A stretch of 56,719 nucleotides of DNA from Devosia sp. (GCF_017307495.1 NZ_JAFKHE010000033.1:1-56719), one strand, 5' to 3'. Numbered from the stretch's first letter, positions 33,864 to 42,682 are shown. Notes: generated by a model not told the origin, from the letters alone. Made by a program: numbers and translations.

Positions 33864-34358
33864 TCACTCGTTGGAATATACGCTGATCCCGCTGTCGCCG
33901 AAGGCGTAGGTCTTCAAGATGCCGGTTTTGTCCGGTGCCATGCCGGGCGCATTGGCGGGCATCCCAGGCAACGTGATGCCGGCGATATCCGGGCGTTCGG
34001 CGACGAGCCGTTCAATGATGTCAACTGGGACGAGGCCGCTGACATAGTAGCCGTCTATCTGGGCGAGGTGGCAACCGAGCCCCTGCTCGGGAACACCTGC
34101 GGCGACCGAGCGCTGGGCGAAGTCGGCGTCGTCGACCAGCGTCACGTCGTAGCCGTGCTTCTGCAAATACTCGGCATAGGTGTTGCAGCAACCACAGCCC
34201 GGGTCGCGCCAGATCGTGATCTCCTTCGATGGCGCGGCGGATGCGACCGAGATGCCTGCGGCGGCTTGCGCCTTATCTTGTGGTGTGGTCTGGGCTGCCA
34301 TGGCGGCTCCCGCTGCGAGAGCGAAAACGGCCGCGGCGACGATCAGCGATTTGTTCAT
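33864..34358 (-). CDS. DUF411 metal-binding protein
   Basis: A 164-residue exported protein with a signal peptide (SLIVAAAVFALAAGAAMA). The conserved DPGCGCC motif is followed by a mixed domain and a GCHLAQIDGYYVSGLVPV segment. DUF411 proteins are small periplasmic proteins found in copper clusters and are thought to bind Cu via the cysteines. The start is the ATG, overlapping the preceding propeller gene by four bases (ATGA). Confidence 0.85.
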   Translation of the reverse strand: MNKSLIVAAAVFALAAGAAMAAQTTPQDKAQAAAGISVASAAPSKEITIWRDPGCGCCNTYAEYLQKHGYDVTLVDDADFAQRSVAAGVPEQGLGCHLAQIDGYYVSGLVPVDIIERLVAERPDIAGITLPGMPANAPGMAPDKTGILKTYAFGDSGISVYSNE

Positions 34359-35329
34359 TGAAGTACTCCGTTTGGGGGCAGTGTTGACCAGCGAGTGCCG
34401 CCGTCGGCGGTCCGTTGTAGAACACCGTCTATTTCGGCGACGACATGGGCAGGGTTCGTGGGGTGAACGGCGATCGCCGAACTGCGTCCTGCGATGAGGC
34501 GCGACCACACCACTCCCGCGTCCTCTGATTTCCAGAGGCCGGAAGGCAGGGCCGCGTAGAGCGTCTCGGGCTTCGCGGGCGCGCTCACGAGTGCCTGGAC
34601 AATTTCGCCTTTAGGCAGTGGCGCCGCGCTCTTCGGTGCGCCGCCCGAGGCGAGCGCGTCCATCGCGTCTCCGGGCTGAACGTCCTGCCAGCGGCAGAAA
34701 CAATCCGGGACCCGGGTCAATCCGACATTGGTGCCGGCATAGATCCAGATGCCGCCCATGCCGGTCGCGAGCTCTACCGAGGCAAGAGCAACGACGTCCT
34801 GCTCCTGCTCGTTGAGCCACGGCCGATCCATGGCAAGGCTCCAGGTGCGCCCCTCATCCTCGCTCCGCCACAGGCCGTCGCCCAGCACGGATGCGTAGAA
34901 GGTCTCCGGCTTCGTCGCAGCCACAGTGAGTGCAGCTACCCGTCCGCCCGGCAATCCCGAACTCCGATCCTCCCAGTTGCGTCCGCCACCAACCGAGACG
35001 GCGACCGCGCCTGAAGCAAGGCCGGCAACGACCAGGCCGGGCCGGCCCACATGAGTGGCGAGAGCGAGAACGGGTGTCGCGCCGGGGGCGGGCAGCGGAT
35101 TCCATTTGCCGTTCACGGCGAGGCGCTGCACCTCGCTGCCGCGGGCGACCACGAGGTCACCCCCATCGAAGGCGAGGGCGGTGACGGACAGGGCTTGGGC
35201 GCCGAGCACGACAGGGTGCAGGACCAGTCCCGCGACCGCCGTCGCCCCGGCGGCCAGGAACCGCCGTCGTGATAGCGCCGGGTTCAGCGGAACCGGCTCG
35301 AGCGATGAGGACAAACGACTAGTGGACAT
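34355..35329 (-). CDS. BNR/beta-propeller exported protein
   Basis: A 324-residue protein with a Tat-type signal (SRRRFLAAG, near residue 22). At least three Asp-box-like repeats (GLWRSEDEGRTW, GLWKSEDAGVVW, QRTADGGTRW) indicate a sialidase/BNR-type propeller. Such propellers are found in metal-oxidation and copper operons, and in photosystem II assembly. No catalytic residues of sialidases were recognised. The chosen start overlaps the stop of the Cys-rich gene by 11 bases. Confidence 0.75.
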   Translation of the reverse strand: MSTSRLSSSLEPVPLNPALSRRRFLAAGATAVAGLVLHPVVLGAQALSVTALAFDGGDLVVARGSEVQRLAVNGKWNPLPAPGATPVLALATHVGRPGLVVAGLASGAVAVSVGGGRNWEDRSSGLPGGRVAALTVAATKPETFYASVLGDGLWRSEDEGRTWSLAMDRPWLNEQEQDVVALASVELATGMGGIWIYAGTNVGLTRVPDCFCRWQDVQPGDAMDALASGGAPKSAAPLPKGEIVQALVSAPAKPETLYAALPSGLWKSEDAGVVWSRLIAGRSSAIAVHPTNPAHVVAEIDGVLQRTADGGTRWSTLPPNGVLQ

Positions 35330-35912
35330 GATCGTCACCGCCGCAGCCGTCCGACATGTCCCAAAGCTCGGCGACCTGCTCGTCGGTGAAGTCATGTTCG
35401 CGGATCAGGTACTTCGCGAGCCCGCCGTAAACTTGCCAGCGCCAACACTTGCAGCAACATGGCCCCCGCTCTGCCGAATTCTCCATCGCGTAGTCGTAGG
35501 CCGCCTGCCCTTCGGCAGAGAGTTCCACGGCAAACCAGGCCATTGCCTGTTGCGCGATGCCTGCCGGAATGTCGTAAGGATCGGCGGGAATAAGCGGGAC
35601 GCTCGCGTATTTCTGCAGGCCTTCAACTTGCTCGCGATAGCGGTGCTCAGCCATCGGGCCGCAGCAGGAGCCCTGCAGCCGCATGGTCGGTGCCATCGAG
35701 GCGATCGACTCCATGAACGCGCGCGAGCAGTTGCTGTTGCCGTGCTGGCTCAGGTACTCGAAACGATCCTGGAGGATACCATCTCCGCCTGTGCCGGCGT
35801 GGGCGGGCCCCGACCATACTGACACTGACAAGGCCATCAACGCCAAGCCGATGAGCGCTAGCGCGGCAATTGCGCAGTTTCTCATGATCCACTGCTCCAT
35901 TTGTTTCCTCAT
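35319..35912 (-). CDS. Cys-rich periplasmic protein of unknown function
   Basis: A 197-residue exported protein with an N-terminal hydrophobic segment (IAALALIGLALMALSVSVW). It holds the unusual cluster PCCCKCWRWQVYGG near residue 150, a GSCCGPMAEH motif near 80, and a C-terminal GCGGDDHVH. Ten or more cysteines and terminal His residues suggest metal binding. It is co-operonic with CcdA, DsbA and SCO genes and could be a periplasmic metal-thiolate protein. No named family was recognised. Confidence 0.7.
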   Translation of the reverse strand: MRKQMEQWIMRNCAIAALALIGLALMALSVSVWSGPAHAGTGGDGILQDRFEYLSQHGNSNCSRAFMESIASMAPTMRLQGSCCGPMAEHRYREQVEGLQKYASVPLIPADPYDIPAGIAQQAMAWFAVELSAEGQAAYDYAMENSAERGPCCCKCWRWQVYGGLAKYLIREHDFTDEQVAELWDMSDGCGGDDHVH

Positions 35913-35919
35913 CAGGGCC

Positions 35920-36648
35920 TCACCCTATTGCCTGGAGAGCGGGCACGTTCTCGAGCAGCCAGAACGATAAGACCGACATCGTCCCGGTGATCATCGCGAC
36001 GCCCATGACGATCATCACACCTCCGGCGCCGACCTGGGCTAAGCGGCCGAGGCGGCCCACTTGCCTGCGGCGGCGAAGCAAGGCATCGGCAAAGATCGTC
36101 GACAGGAGAAAGGGGAGCCCAAGTCCGAGGGCGTAGACCGACAGCAAGACGACGCCGGCCGAGGCAGTGGACGACACCGCGCTCACGGTGAGTATGGCCC
36201 CCAGCACCGGTCCGATGCAGGGCGTCCATCCGAAGCCGAAGGCGAGCCCAAGCAGATAGGCGCCAGCGGGACGTCCTCCGCGAATGGTACCGTGGAAGCG
36301 CGACTCCCGTTCTAGCCACGGCATTGGGACAAGGCCCGTCATGAAGACGCCGAACAGGATGACGATCGCGCCCCCGACCAGGTTTGCTTCGTACCGGTAA
36401 AAGAGCAGCACCCGGCTCAGCGCTGTCGCCGTCGCGCCCAATGCAACGAACACCGATGAGAACCCCAGTACAAAACACAGGCCGAGGCCAAGCGCCGAGA
36501 GCCGCGTGGAGGTCGACCGTCCGATCTCGCTCAGCGCGTTGCCAGACACATAGGAGATATAGCCGGGCACGAGAGGCAACACGCAGGGCGAGAGGAAGGA
36601 TACGATCCCCGCGAGGAATGCTGCTGGAATGCCGATGTTGTCCAGCAC
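35920..36648 (-). CDS. ccdA: CcdA-type thiol-disulfide transmembrane transporter
   Basis: A 242-residue membrane protein with about six helices. The paired redox cysteines are in SFLSPCVLPLVPGY and GFGWTPCIGPVLG. CcdA/DsbD-family proteins carry electrons from cytosolic thioredoxin to periplasmic thiol proteins. It is the electron source for the DsbA, CcmG, TlpA and SCO proteins encoded in this operon. It starts with GTG after GAGAGAA. Confidence 0.9.
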   Translation of the reverse strand: MLDNIGIPAAFLAGIVSFLSPCVLPLVPGYISYVSGNALSEIGRSTSTRLSALGLGLCFVLGFSSVFVALGATATALSRVLLFYRYEANLVGGAIVILFGVFMTGLVPMPWLERESRFHGTIRGGRPAGAYLLGLAFGFGWTPCIGPVLGAILTVSAVSSTASAGVVLLSVYALGLGLPFLLSTIFADALLRRRRQVGRLGRLAQVGAGGVMIVMGVAMITGTMSVLSFWLLENVPALQAIG

Positions 36649-36660
36649 GTCGGTTCTCTC

Positions 36661-37491
36661 CTATTCCGCGCGTGCTGCAGCGATCAGCTGCGCCATAGTT
36701 TCAAGATCGACAAGGCCTCGAGTAATCTGCTTGCCGGAGATGAAGCTGGGTGTCCCCGACAATCGAAGGGCATCGGCGAGATCGAAATTCGCCGCGATCG
36801 CGTCCTCGATCGCAGGATCGGCCATGTCGAGCTTCAACTGCTCGACGTCGAGGCCGATGCTGGCTGCGATCTCCAGTGTCGAGCTCTCCGAGATCGAGCC
36901 TTTGAACGCCATCATCGCGCTGTGAAAGGCAAGGTACTTGCCCTGCTTCTGGGAGGCGAGCGCGGCACGCGCAGCGAAGTGGGACCCCGGCCCGAGGATC
37001 GGAAACTCCTTGAAAACGATCCGTAGCCCGCTGTCCTCCTGCTGCAGCTGTTGCAGCATGGGCGCAGCCTGCCTACAGTAGGGGCAATTGTAGTCAAAGA
37101 ACTCCACGACCGTGACGTCGCCATCGACATTGCCCCCGACCGGGGACGTGGGATCACTGACGATCTCGTCATGGCGGGCGGTGAGAACCGCGGTCAGCTC
37201 GTTCTCCTGGGCCGCCTGCTGACGCGCCTCCAACTGCTTGACCGCCTCGACAATGACTTCTGGATTGCTGAGCAGATACTCCTTGGCGAGGCTCTCGAAG
37301 TCAGCCCTCGGAGCCGCAGTCCCAAGGTAGCCGAGCGAGACCAGCAGGGAGGCTGCCGACATGCCGAAGGTTGCGACCATCAGAAGCAGGAGCCCGACCA
37401 TCATTGCTGTTGGCCGAGTTCGCTTCGGCCAAGCAGAGTTCGGCGTCGTGCTGTCAGAGGTGCCAGCTGTCTCCGGGGTTTCCGCTGTCAT
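36661..37491 (-). CDS. DsbA-family disulfide protein (Com1/ScsC-like)
   Basis: A 276-residue membrane-anchored thioredoxin-fold protein. A helix near residues 30-55 anchors it; a helical neck (residues 65-115) precedes the domain; the active site is CPYC (136-139), and SGTPSFISG is the cis-Pro loop. The long neck is typical of ScsC-like enzymes, which can be isomerases. It overlaps the SCO gene by four bases. A second protein of the same layout is encoded at 46876. Confidence 0.85.
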   Translation of the reverse strand: MTAETPETAGTSDSTTPNSAWPKRTRPTAMMVGLLLLMVATFGMSAASLLVSLGYLGTAAPRADFESLAKEYLLSNPEVIVEAVKQLEARQQAAQENELTAVLTARHDEIVSDPTSPVGGNVDGDVTVVEFFDYNCPYCRQAAPMLQQLQQEDSGLRIVFKEFPILGPGSHFAARAALASQKQGKYLAFHSAMMAFKGSISESSTLEIAASIGLDVEQLKLDMADPAIEDAIAANFDLADALRLSGTPSFISGKQITRGLVDLETMAQLIAAARAE

Positions 37492-38201
37492 CCAAGCAGT
37501 CCTTTCAGCCAGTCGAGCAAGCCCGGGTCGCCGTGACCATCATCGGGTAGGTCCCGGTTCACGAGGGCATTAACGAAAGTGACGATGCTCAGGGGCTGGA
37601 CCTTCAATCCGTGAAAGCGGGCCTTGAGCCGGCCATCCTGATCGATGACATGGGTGACGACGCCGTGCATTTGCTCGCCGTCCTCCGTCTGGGTGAACTC
37701 GAGCCCATATCCCTTGGCGACAGTGCGCGTCGTGTCCTCGGGTTGCCCCTGCTGTGTGGTCAGGAACAGCCAATTACCGAGATCGGCGCCATGCGCCTTG
37801 CTGTACTCGGCGAGGACGGCACCCGTATCGCGAGATGGATCGGTCGTGATGGTGACGAACTTGACCCTGTCCCGCATTGGGGTCGGGTTGATCATCGCCT
37901 GCAAGGCCGCAAGCAGCTCAGTGTGCAGCGGGCAGAAGTCGCCGCAATTGGTGTAGATGAAATTGAGGATGACGACCTTCCCCCGAAGGTCTGCCATCTC
38001 GACCGGGTTCCCGGCAGCGTCCTCCAGCGCAAAGTCCGGGGCGTGGCTGTCGACCGGCTGGAAGTAATCCTCATTCTCCATGAGCTGTTGCTCGACGTAG
38101 TCGAGCGAATGGGACAGGGCAGGCGAGGCGAGCGCGGCGAGGATGGTGGCTGCGAATGCAATGCTTTTGAGGTTCTTCACTTTCACTCGTAGTCTTCGCA
38201 T
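37488..38201 (-). CDS. SCO1/SenC-type copper chaperone
   Basis: A 237-residue protein with a signal peptide (IAFAATILAALASPALS). Cys86 and Cys90 form NCGDFCP, and His179/His184 in MHGVVTH follow; together they make the SCO copper site. It should deliver copper to periplasmic enzymes, or manage their thiols. It overlaps both neighbours. Confidence 0.85.
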   Translation of the reverse strand: MRRLRVKVKNLKSIAFAATILAALASPALSHSLDYVEQQLMENEDYFQPVDSHAPDFALEDAAGNPVEMADLRGKVVILNFIYTNCGDFCPLHTELLAALQAMINPTPMRDRVKFVTITTDPSRDTGAVLAEYSKAHGADLGNWLFLTTQQGQPEDTTRTVAKGYGLEFTQTEDGEQMHGVVTHVIDQDGRLKARFHGLKVQPLSIVTFVNALVNRDLPDDGHGDPGLLDWLKGLLG

Positions 38202-38572
38202 GACCGGGCTGTGGCGGAGGTGTTGCGATCTGCCTGAGCGCTCGTGGGTTTCGGTTGCGGCTGGTCGCTGCTTGAAGCGGGGACTTCATTGAGCGGCATG
38301 TCACGTGACGCCGCCTCGTCCGCAGTTGGTCTCATCAGGCGAGGCAGGCACAGGCCGAGCGCACACATGGCGGCGCACGGAAGCAGGCCGACCAGGATCG
38401 GGGTGATGCCGGCGGCCGCGAGCCAGCTCCAGTTGAGGCCGAGGCCCAACGTTACGGCTATGCCCCCGAGAACAAGCAGTCCCCTGCGACCGCTTAAGTA
38501 GCGTCCGAGCCGCCCCGCCGGCTCGGCGGTTCCCGATGGCTTTGCGAGGTTTGTATGCTGCGACATTCTCAT
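38183..38572 (-). CDS. Membrane-associated hypothetical protein
   Basis: A 129-residue protein with one or two membrane helices (LLVLGGIAVTLGLGLNW and ILVGLLPCAAMCALGLC) and a disordered, Ser/Pro-rich C-terminus. The CAAMC pair sits at the end of a helix and could be redox active or bind metal. It lies between tlpA and the SCO gene, whose start it overlaps by 19 bases. Confidence 0.65.
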   Translation of the reverse strand: MRMSQHTNLAKPSGTAEPAGRLGRYLSGRRGLLVLGGIAVTLGLGLNWSWLAAAGITPILVGLLPCAAMCALGLCLPRLMRPTADEAASRDMPLNEVPASSSDQPQPKPTSAQADRNTSATARSCEDYE

Positions 38573-38589
38573 GGAGTTTCTTTCCCTTG

Positions 38590-39135
38590 CTATTGTGTCG
38601 GCTGTGCCGGCTCGGCAGCGATGAGCGACTTAAGTGTCGAGACCATTTCCTCCGAATCCCAATCGGTCGGGCCAATGACGCGGCCGATCTCCATGCCATC
38701 ACGATCGATCAGCAGGGTCGCTGGCAGACCCACAGTGCCAAGCTCGAAAGCCGCGCCCGTGGAGGTGTCGATGCTGACCGCGAGATGCTGAATGCCAATC
38801 TCGTCGAAGAACCTTCTGACCACTTTCGGCCCTCCGCGATCGATCGAAAGTGCGATCACCTCGAAGTCGGGGCCGCCGAGTTTAGCCTGCAGACGGTCCA
38901 GGGTCGGCATTTCGATGCGGCACGGGACGCACCACGTTGCCCAGACGTTGAGCACCACGACTTTGCCGCGAAAGTCGGCAAGCGAGCGCGAGGCACCGGC
39001 TTCGTCCGCGAAGTTGATGTCGGGCACGGGAACTGGGGTGTCATGCAGCGCGAACTGACGCGCTGGCTCAGCGGCCGACACCGGCACGGCAGCAGTCGCG
39101 ATGGCAGCAACGAGCATGAGGAAAGAATGCTTCAT
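38590..39135 (-). CDS. TlpA-family thiol-disulfide reductase
   Basis: A 181-residue exported thioredoxin-fold protein. The signal peptide is SFLMLVAAIATAAVPVSAA. The active site is WCVPC (Cys69, Cys72), and VGLPATLLID is the cis-Pro loop. TlpA proteins reduce SCO or cytochrome oxidase copper sites. The start overlaps the ccmG-like stop by four bases. Confidence 0.9.
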   Translation of the reverse strand: MKHSFLMLVAAIATAAVPVSAAEPARQFALHDTPVPVPDINFADEAGASRSLADFRGKVVVLNVWATWCVPCRIEMPTLDRLQAKLGGPDFEVIALSIDRGGPKVVRRFFDEIGIQHLAVSIDTSTGAAFELGTVGLPATLLIDRDGMEIGRVIGPTDWDSEEMVSTLKSLIAAEPAQPTQ

Positions 39136-39740
39136 GACGGGCGCGCCTCCGCTTGCAGTCGGGTAATCAGCGGCAGGAACGTGTCCGACAAGATCTGCTC
39201 GGTGATTGCCCCGACATGCTTGTGGGCGATGACGCCGTCCGCACCCACGACGAACGTCTCTGGAACGCCGTAGACGCCCCACTCGATCGCCACCCGGCCG
39301 TCACGGTCGGCGCCTGTGCGGGTGTAGGGATCACCCCGCTCGTCCAGCCATTTCGCTGCGTCGTCAGGAGCGTCCTTGTAGTTGATGCCATAGACGGGAA
39401 TGACCTTCTCCCGGGCGAGCCGCATGAACACTGGGTGTTCTTCGCGACAGGGAATGCACCAAGAAGCGAAGACATTGACCAGCGAGACTTCGCCGCGCAG
39501 GTCGACGCTCGAGAGGCCGAGACTGCGCCCCTGAACGGGAGGGAGCGCGAAATCCGGCACGGCCCGGCCAATCAGCGCCGAGGGAATGACACTGGGATCG
39601 CGGCCCAATCCGGCGGCGAAGACGGCAACGAGGCCGCCTACCGCGGCAAGCGGAATAAAGGCGAGTACGCTGCGCCGCGTGACGCCCAAGGGGGCGCTCA
39701 CGCAGCGGGCCTCGGCCTGTGCCCGATCAGACCCTGTCAT
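39132..39740 (-). CDS. CcmG/DsbE-like thioredoxin
   Basis: A 202-residue membrane-anchored thioredoxin-fold protein. An N-terminal helix (SVLAFIPLAAVGGLVAVFAAG) anchors it. The active site is WCIPC (Cys95, Cys98), with GINYKD after it and GVPETFVVGADG as the cis-Pro loop, all as in CcmG. It would reduce apocytochrome c or partners. It is the first gene of the leftward operon, and a degenerate N-terminal copy lies upstream at 40480-40628. Confidence 0.9.
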   Translation of the reverse strand: MTGSDRAQAEARCVSAPLGVTRRSVLAFIPLAAVGGLVAVFAAGLGRDPSVIPSALIGRAVPDFALPPVQGRSLGLSSVDLRGEVSLVNVFASWCIPCREEHPVFMRLAREKVIPVYGINYKDAPDDAAKWLDERGDPYTRTGADRDGRVAIEWGVYGVPETFVVGADGVIAHKHVGAITEQILSDTFLPLITRLQAEARPS

Positions 39741-39927
39741 CTCGGGCGCGCCGAGAAGGACCGCACGAACGGCCAGCCATAAGGCTTGGAATTGTTGGGC
39801 ACGAAACCCCTCCGCGATTACCCGAAATCAGCTCTTTGCCCGCGAATGCGACCGGGGATCCGGACGCACGCGCTGAACAGCAAGCGCGCTCACGCTTCAG
39901 CAGGCTTCAACCGAAGCGTGCTGGCGT

Positions 39928-40305
39928 TCAGCCGATGTAGGGGGTTCGCGGAGGAGGAGGACTGGGAGGGGTACTGCTGCCCAAAAGGGGCTCAACCCTT
40001 GGAAGGTAGAGTTTGTCAGTGGATAGGAGGCGAGCTGCCGCCTGAGGCTCGACGAGCACCGCAAACGCCGATGCCCCGCAGATTGCATAGCAGGCCGGGG
40101 CGGCGTCCTTGCACGGGAGCGGCATGGATTTGCCGTCGTCGCAGTCGGGGGGCACCTGATTTTCGACGTCCATGTTGGATGCCGACATCATTCGTGCCCC
40201 CGGCGCGCCCATGCTGCTCGCCTGGACGGCAAAGGTGCTGGCGCTCAGGGCGAACAAGAGCCCAAGCGCTATCACCGCTATTTGCCGAAGCGACCAGTTC
40301 ACCAT
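39928..40305 (-). CDS. Small exported protein, DUF2946-like
   Basis: A 125-residue protein. The signal peptide is IAVIALGLLFALSASTFAVQA. The mature part has three to four cysteines (DCDDGKSMPLPCKDAAPACYAICG), possibly binding metal, and a proline-rich C-terminus. It resembles DUF2946-like proteins near copper genes. The start ATG is preceded by no strong ribosome-binding site. Confidence 0.6.
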   Translation of the reverse strand: MVNWSLRQIAVIALGLLFALSASTFAVQASSMGAPGARMMSASNMDVENQVPPDCDDGKSMPLPCKDAAPACYAICGASAFAVLVEPQAAARLLSTDKLYLPRVEPLLGSSTPPSPPPPRTPYIG

Positions 40306-40479
40306 GACCCTCAAGCATTGCCGCCGAAACATGCTGCCATCAAGGCACATTCCGTTGATCCGCGTGCCGCGGTAAAAATGCCGCAGATACAGCCAGGAAA
40401 AACAAAGTCTTCAGCACTCTGTTTGTTCCCTCCACCTGCAGCGTCGTTGGAGGAACCGGCCTCCAATTGCCGGTGTTGA

Positions 40480-40628
40480 GCAGCACGAATCTGCCGCGTC
40501 GCAGCGAAGAAGACGCCGAAAGCCCCGCCGCTGCGGCAATGGGAACAAAGGCAAGAAGGTTTGGGCGCGTGATGTCGGCCTGCGACGTCTCCCTCAGGCG
40601 CAGCCACGTTCGTCTCGTCATTCGTCAT
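40480..40628 (-). pseudogene. Fragment of ccmG-like gene
   Basis: An intact start (AGGAGAACAAGCATG, MTNDETNVAAPEGD) is followed, after a frameshift, by TRPNLLAFVPIAAAAG. After another shift comes GGAFGVFFAATR. This mirrors TRRSVLAFIPLAAVGGLVAVFAAG at the N-terminus of the ccmG-like gene at 39132. The thioredoxin part is missing. Confidence 0.55.
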
Positions 40629-40915
40629 GCTTGTTCTCCTGGCCAGCGCATCAGTTCACCGCGCAAACGGCGGGCGCCGGAACTACGAGTAGATCATGCG
40701 TGAAGCTCTCACCGGGCGGGATGGGCGGGCTGGGTAAGCCCCGGTCCGGGCAACGATCAGCCGCAGCCAGGAGGGCGCAGCCGAGCCAGATCAACGAACA
40801 GTTAGGGTAACTGCGGCCTTAGCCAGTTGCATTCAACTCGCTTCAAATCTGATTACAGCTTTTCCCTTTCGGGCAATTCCACATCGGCAAGCTCCTCCTC
40901 GATCGGGGAAGAGCA
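40629..40915. other. Upstream region of the transglutaminase-like gene
   Basis: Nearly 290 bases with no recognised gene. The last 60 bases are less GC-rich, with GGGGAAGAG just before the ATG at 40916, so they contain the ribosome-binding site. No clear promoter was identified. Confidence 0.35.
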
Positions 40916-41530
40916 ATGTCCTTCAAGCATTTAGTTTTGGTGTCGCTTGCCGCGGTGTTCGGCCTCATCGGTCAGCAGTCGGCTCTGGCAGTCGACTTCG
41001 GCAACCCGGCATTCGCACCGGAAGGAGCGCCGACCTCTATGCCCGTCGGGCACTATGAATTCTGCAAGAGTTCACCGACCGAGTGCGGCGAAAGCGATAC
41101 ACTGGTGGTGGCGACCGAAATTACGCAGTCGACCTGGGACGCTTTGGTGAAAGTCAACGGTGAGATCAATGCCACGGTCGCACCACTAACCGACCTCGAC
41201 CAGTACGCGATCGATGAGTACTGGACCTACCCGAAGGGGGCGGGCGACTGTGAGGACTATGCGCTGGCCAAGCGCAGAGAGCTGATCAACCAAGGCTGGG
41301 CGGCGAGTACGCTGCTTATGGCAGTGGTCCGTCAGCAGAATGGCGCGGGCCACGCAGTGCTGATGGCCCGCACCGACCGGGGCGACCTGGTCCTCGACAA
41401 CCAGGACGGCGACATCCACCTTTGGAACGAGACGCCTTACACCTATCTCAAGCGGCAATCACAAGCCAACGCCGGCAATTGGGTCGAAATTGTCGACCAG
41501 CGACCGGTGTTGGTCGCAGCGGTGCATTAG
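40916..41530 (+). CDS. Bacterial transglutaminase-like cysteine protease (BTLCP)
   Basis: A 204-residue exported protein with a signal peptide (HLVLVSLAAVFGLIGQQSALA). The triad is Cys112 (GAGDCEDYALAKR), His146 (GAGHAVLM) and Asp161 (LVLDNQDGD). This is the DUF920/PF06035 family, related to LapG periplasmic proteases. No LapD partner is seen. It converges on an M23 peptidase gene. Confidence 0.9.
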   Translation: MSFKHLVLVSLAAVFGLIGQQSALAVDFGNPAFAPEGAPTSMPVGHYEFCKSSPTECGESDTLVVATEITQSTWDALVKVNGEINATVAPLTDLDQYAIDEYWTYPKGAGDCEDYALAKRRELINQGWAASTLLMAVVRQQNGAGHAVLMARTDRGDLVLDNQDGDIHLWNETPYTYLKRQSQANAGNWVEIVDQRPVLVAAVH

Positions 41531-41535
41531 CGCTC

Positions 41536-42636
41536 TCATGTATCGAACGCCTCTAAGCGCTTGCCTGCCTTCAGAAAGGGAGCAGGGTCTATCGCGTTAT
41601 CACCCTGCCGCAACTCGAAATGAAGATGCGGTCCCGTCGAGCGGCCAGTGGACCCGACCAGCGCGATCCTTGCATCTGCCTCTACCTCATCGCCTTCCGC
41701 GACCAATGCCTTCGACAGATGCGGATACCGTGACACCAGTCCGGACGCGTGGGTGATTTCGACCACCCGACCATATCCGTCTTTCCAACCGACGAAACTT
41801 ACGACGCCGCTGGCGGCGCTGCTGACCGGCGTACCTGTTGGCGCCGGGAAATCTATCCCGGAGTGGAACGCCTTCTGACCGGTGAACGGGTCACTGCGAA
41901 GGCCATAGCCCGAGCTGACCCGGCTGGTTGCGACGGGCGGGTGAACTGGGGTTCGCTCCATCGCCAGGCGCACGGTCGTCAACCGATCGATGGCGGCAAG
42001 CGCCGGACCCAAATCGAACGTCGGCACGACCGGTGCCATGTCGGCTGCCTCCAGCAGCGGTCCACCGACACCCAGCCGGGCATCAAACTGTGGCGGGTGG
42101 CCAAGTTGCGTGAGTTCTTCTGTTATCGCCTCAGCCGACAGCGTGACGATCTCAGTCAGCGCCCCGAGGGCGGTGACGGTTTCCTGCTCCATGTCACGAA
42201 GTTCGAGCTCTATCCTGTCGATCGGCCCCACTTTCGGTGACGTCTCGTTGTCGCGCCGAATCGACGGTAGAGGTTTTTGAAACACCGCTATGCCTAGGTC
42301 AGCGACCTTGCTTCCGAGCAGACGCACTGTGCTTAGCTGTTCGGCCAATTGAAGTTGAAGCTGGGTGAGGTCTTGAACTTTAAGGGCAGTGCTTCCACTG
42401 CTCGCCGTCTCCCTGGAGCGAAGGCGATCGACATCACGGCGCAACTGGGCCAGTCGGGCTTCGTATGCAGATGTAGCCGTCTGCTGGCCGTCCCACATTC
42501 GCGAAACATCCGGGTGTGTAACAAGGCCAGACAAGGTGACCGCATTGACGACCACGAGGCCGGCAAGCATCGCCACATATCGCTTCCTGCAAAGTGCCGA
42601 TGAAGGGCCGCGCACGCTGGACAATCCACGCCACAC
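41536..42636 (-). CDS. M23 family metallopeptidase
   Basis: A 366-residue membrane-anchored protein. A helix near residue 25-40 (VAMLAGLVVVNAVTLSG) is followed by a coiled coil (60-160). The C-terminal LytM domain has HSGIDFPAPTGTPV and HLHFELRQGD for zinc. It cuts peptidoglycan cross-links or activates amidases. The annotated GTG start has no clear ribosome-binding site, so the true start is uncertain. It is the last gene after copCD on the same strand. Confidence 0.85.
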   Translation of the reverse strand: MWRGLSSVRGPSSALCRKRYVAMLAGLVVVNAVTLSGLVTHPDVSRMWDGQQTATSAYEARLAQLRRDVDRLRSRETASSGSTALKVQDLTQLQLQLAEQLSTVRLLGSKVADLGIAVFQKPLPSIRRDNETSPKVGPIDRIELELRDMEQETVTALGALTEIVTLSAEAITEELTQLGHPPQFDARLGVGGPLLEAADMAPVVPTFDLGPALAAIDRLTTVRLAMERTPVHPPVATSRVSSGYGLRSDPFTGQKAFHSGIDFPAPTGTPVSSAASGVVSFVGWKDGYGRVVEITHASGLVSRYPHLSKALVAEGDEVEADARIALVGSTGRSTGPHLHFELRQGDNAIDPAPFLKAGKRLEAFDT

Positions 42637-42682
42637 AATGGCAGGAATGATCGACCGCTATGGTTAAGGAAGCGACAAGGTC

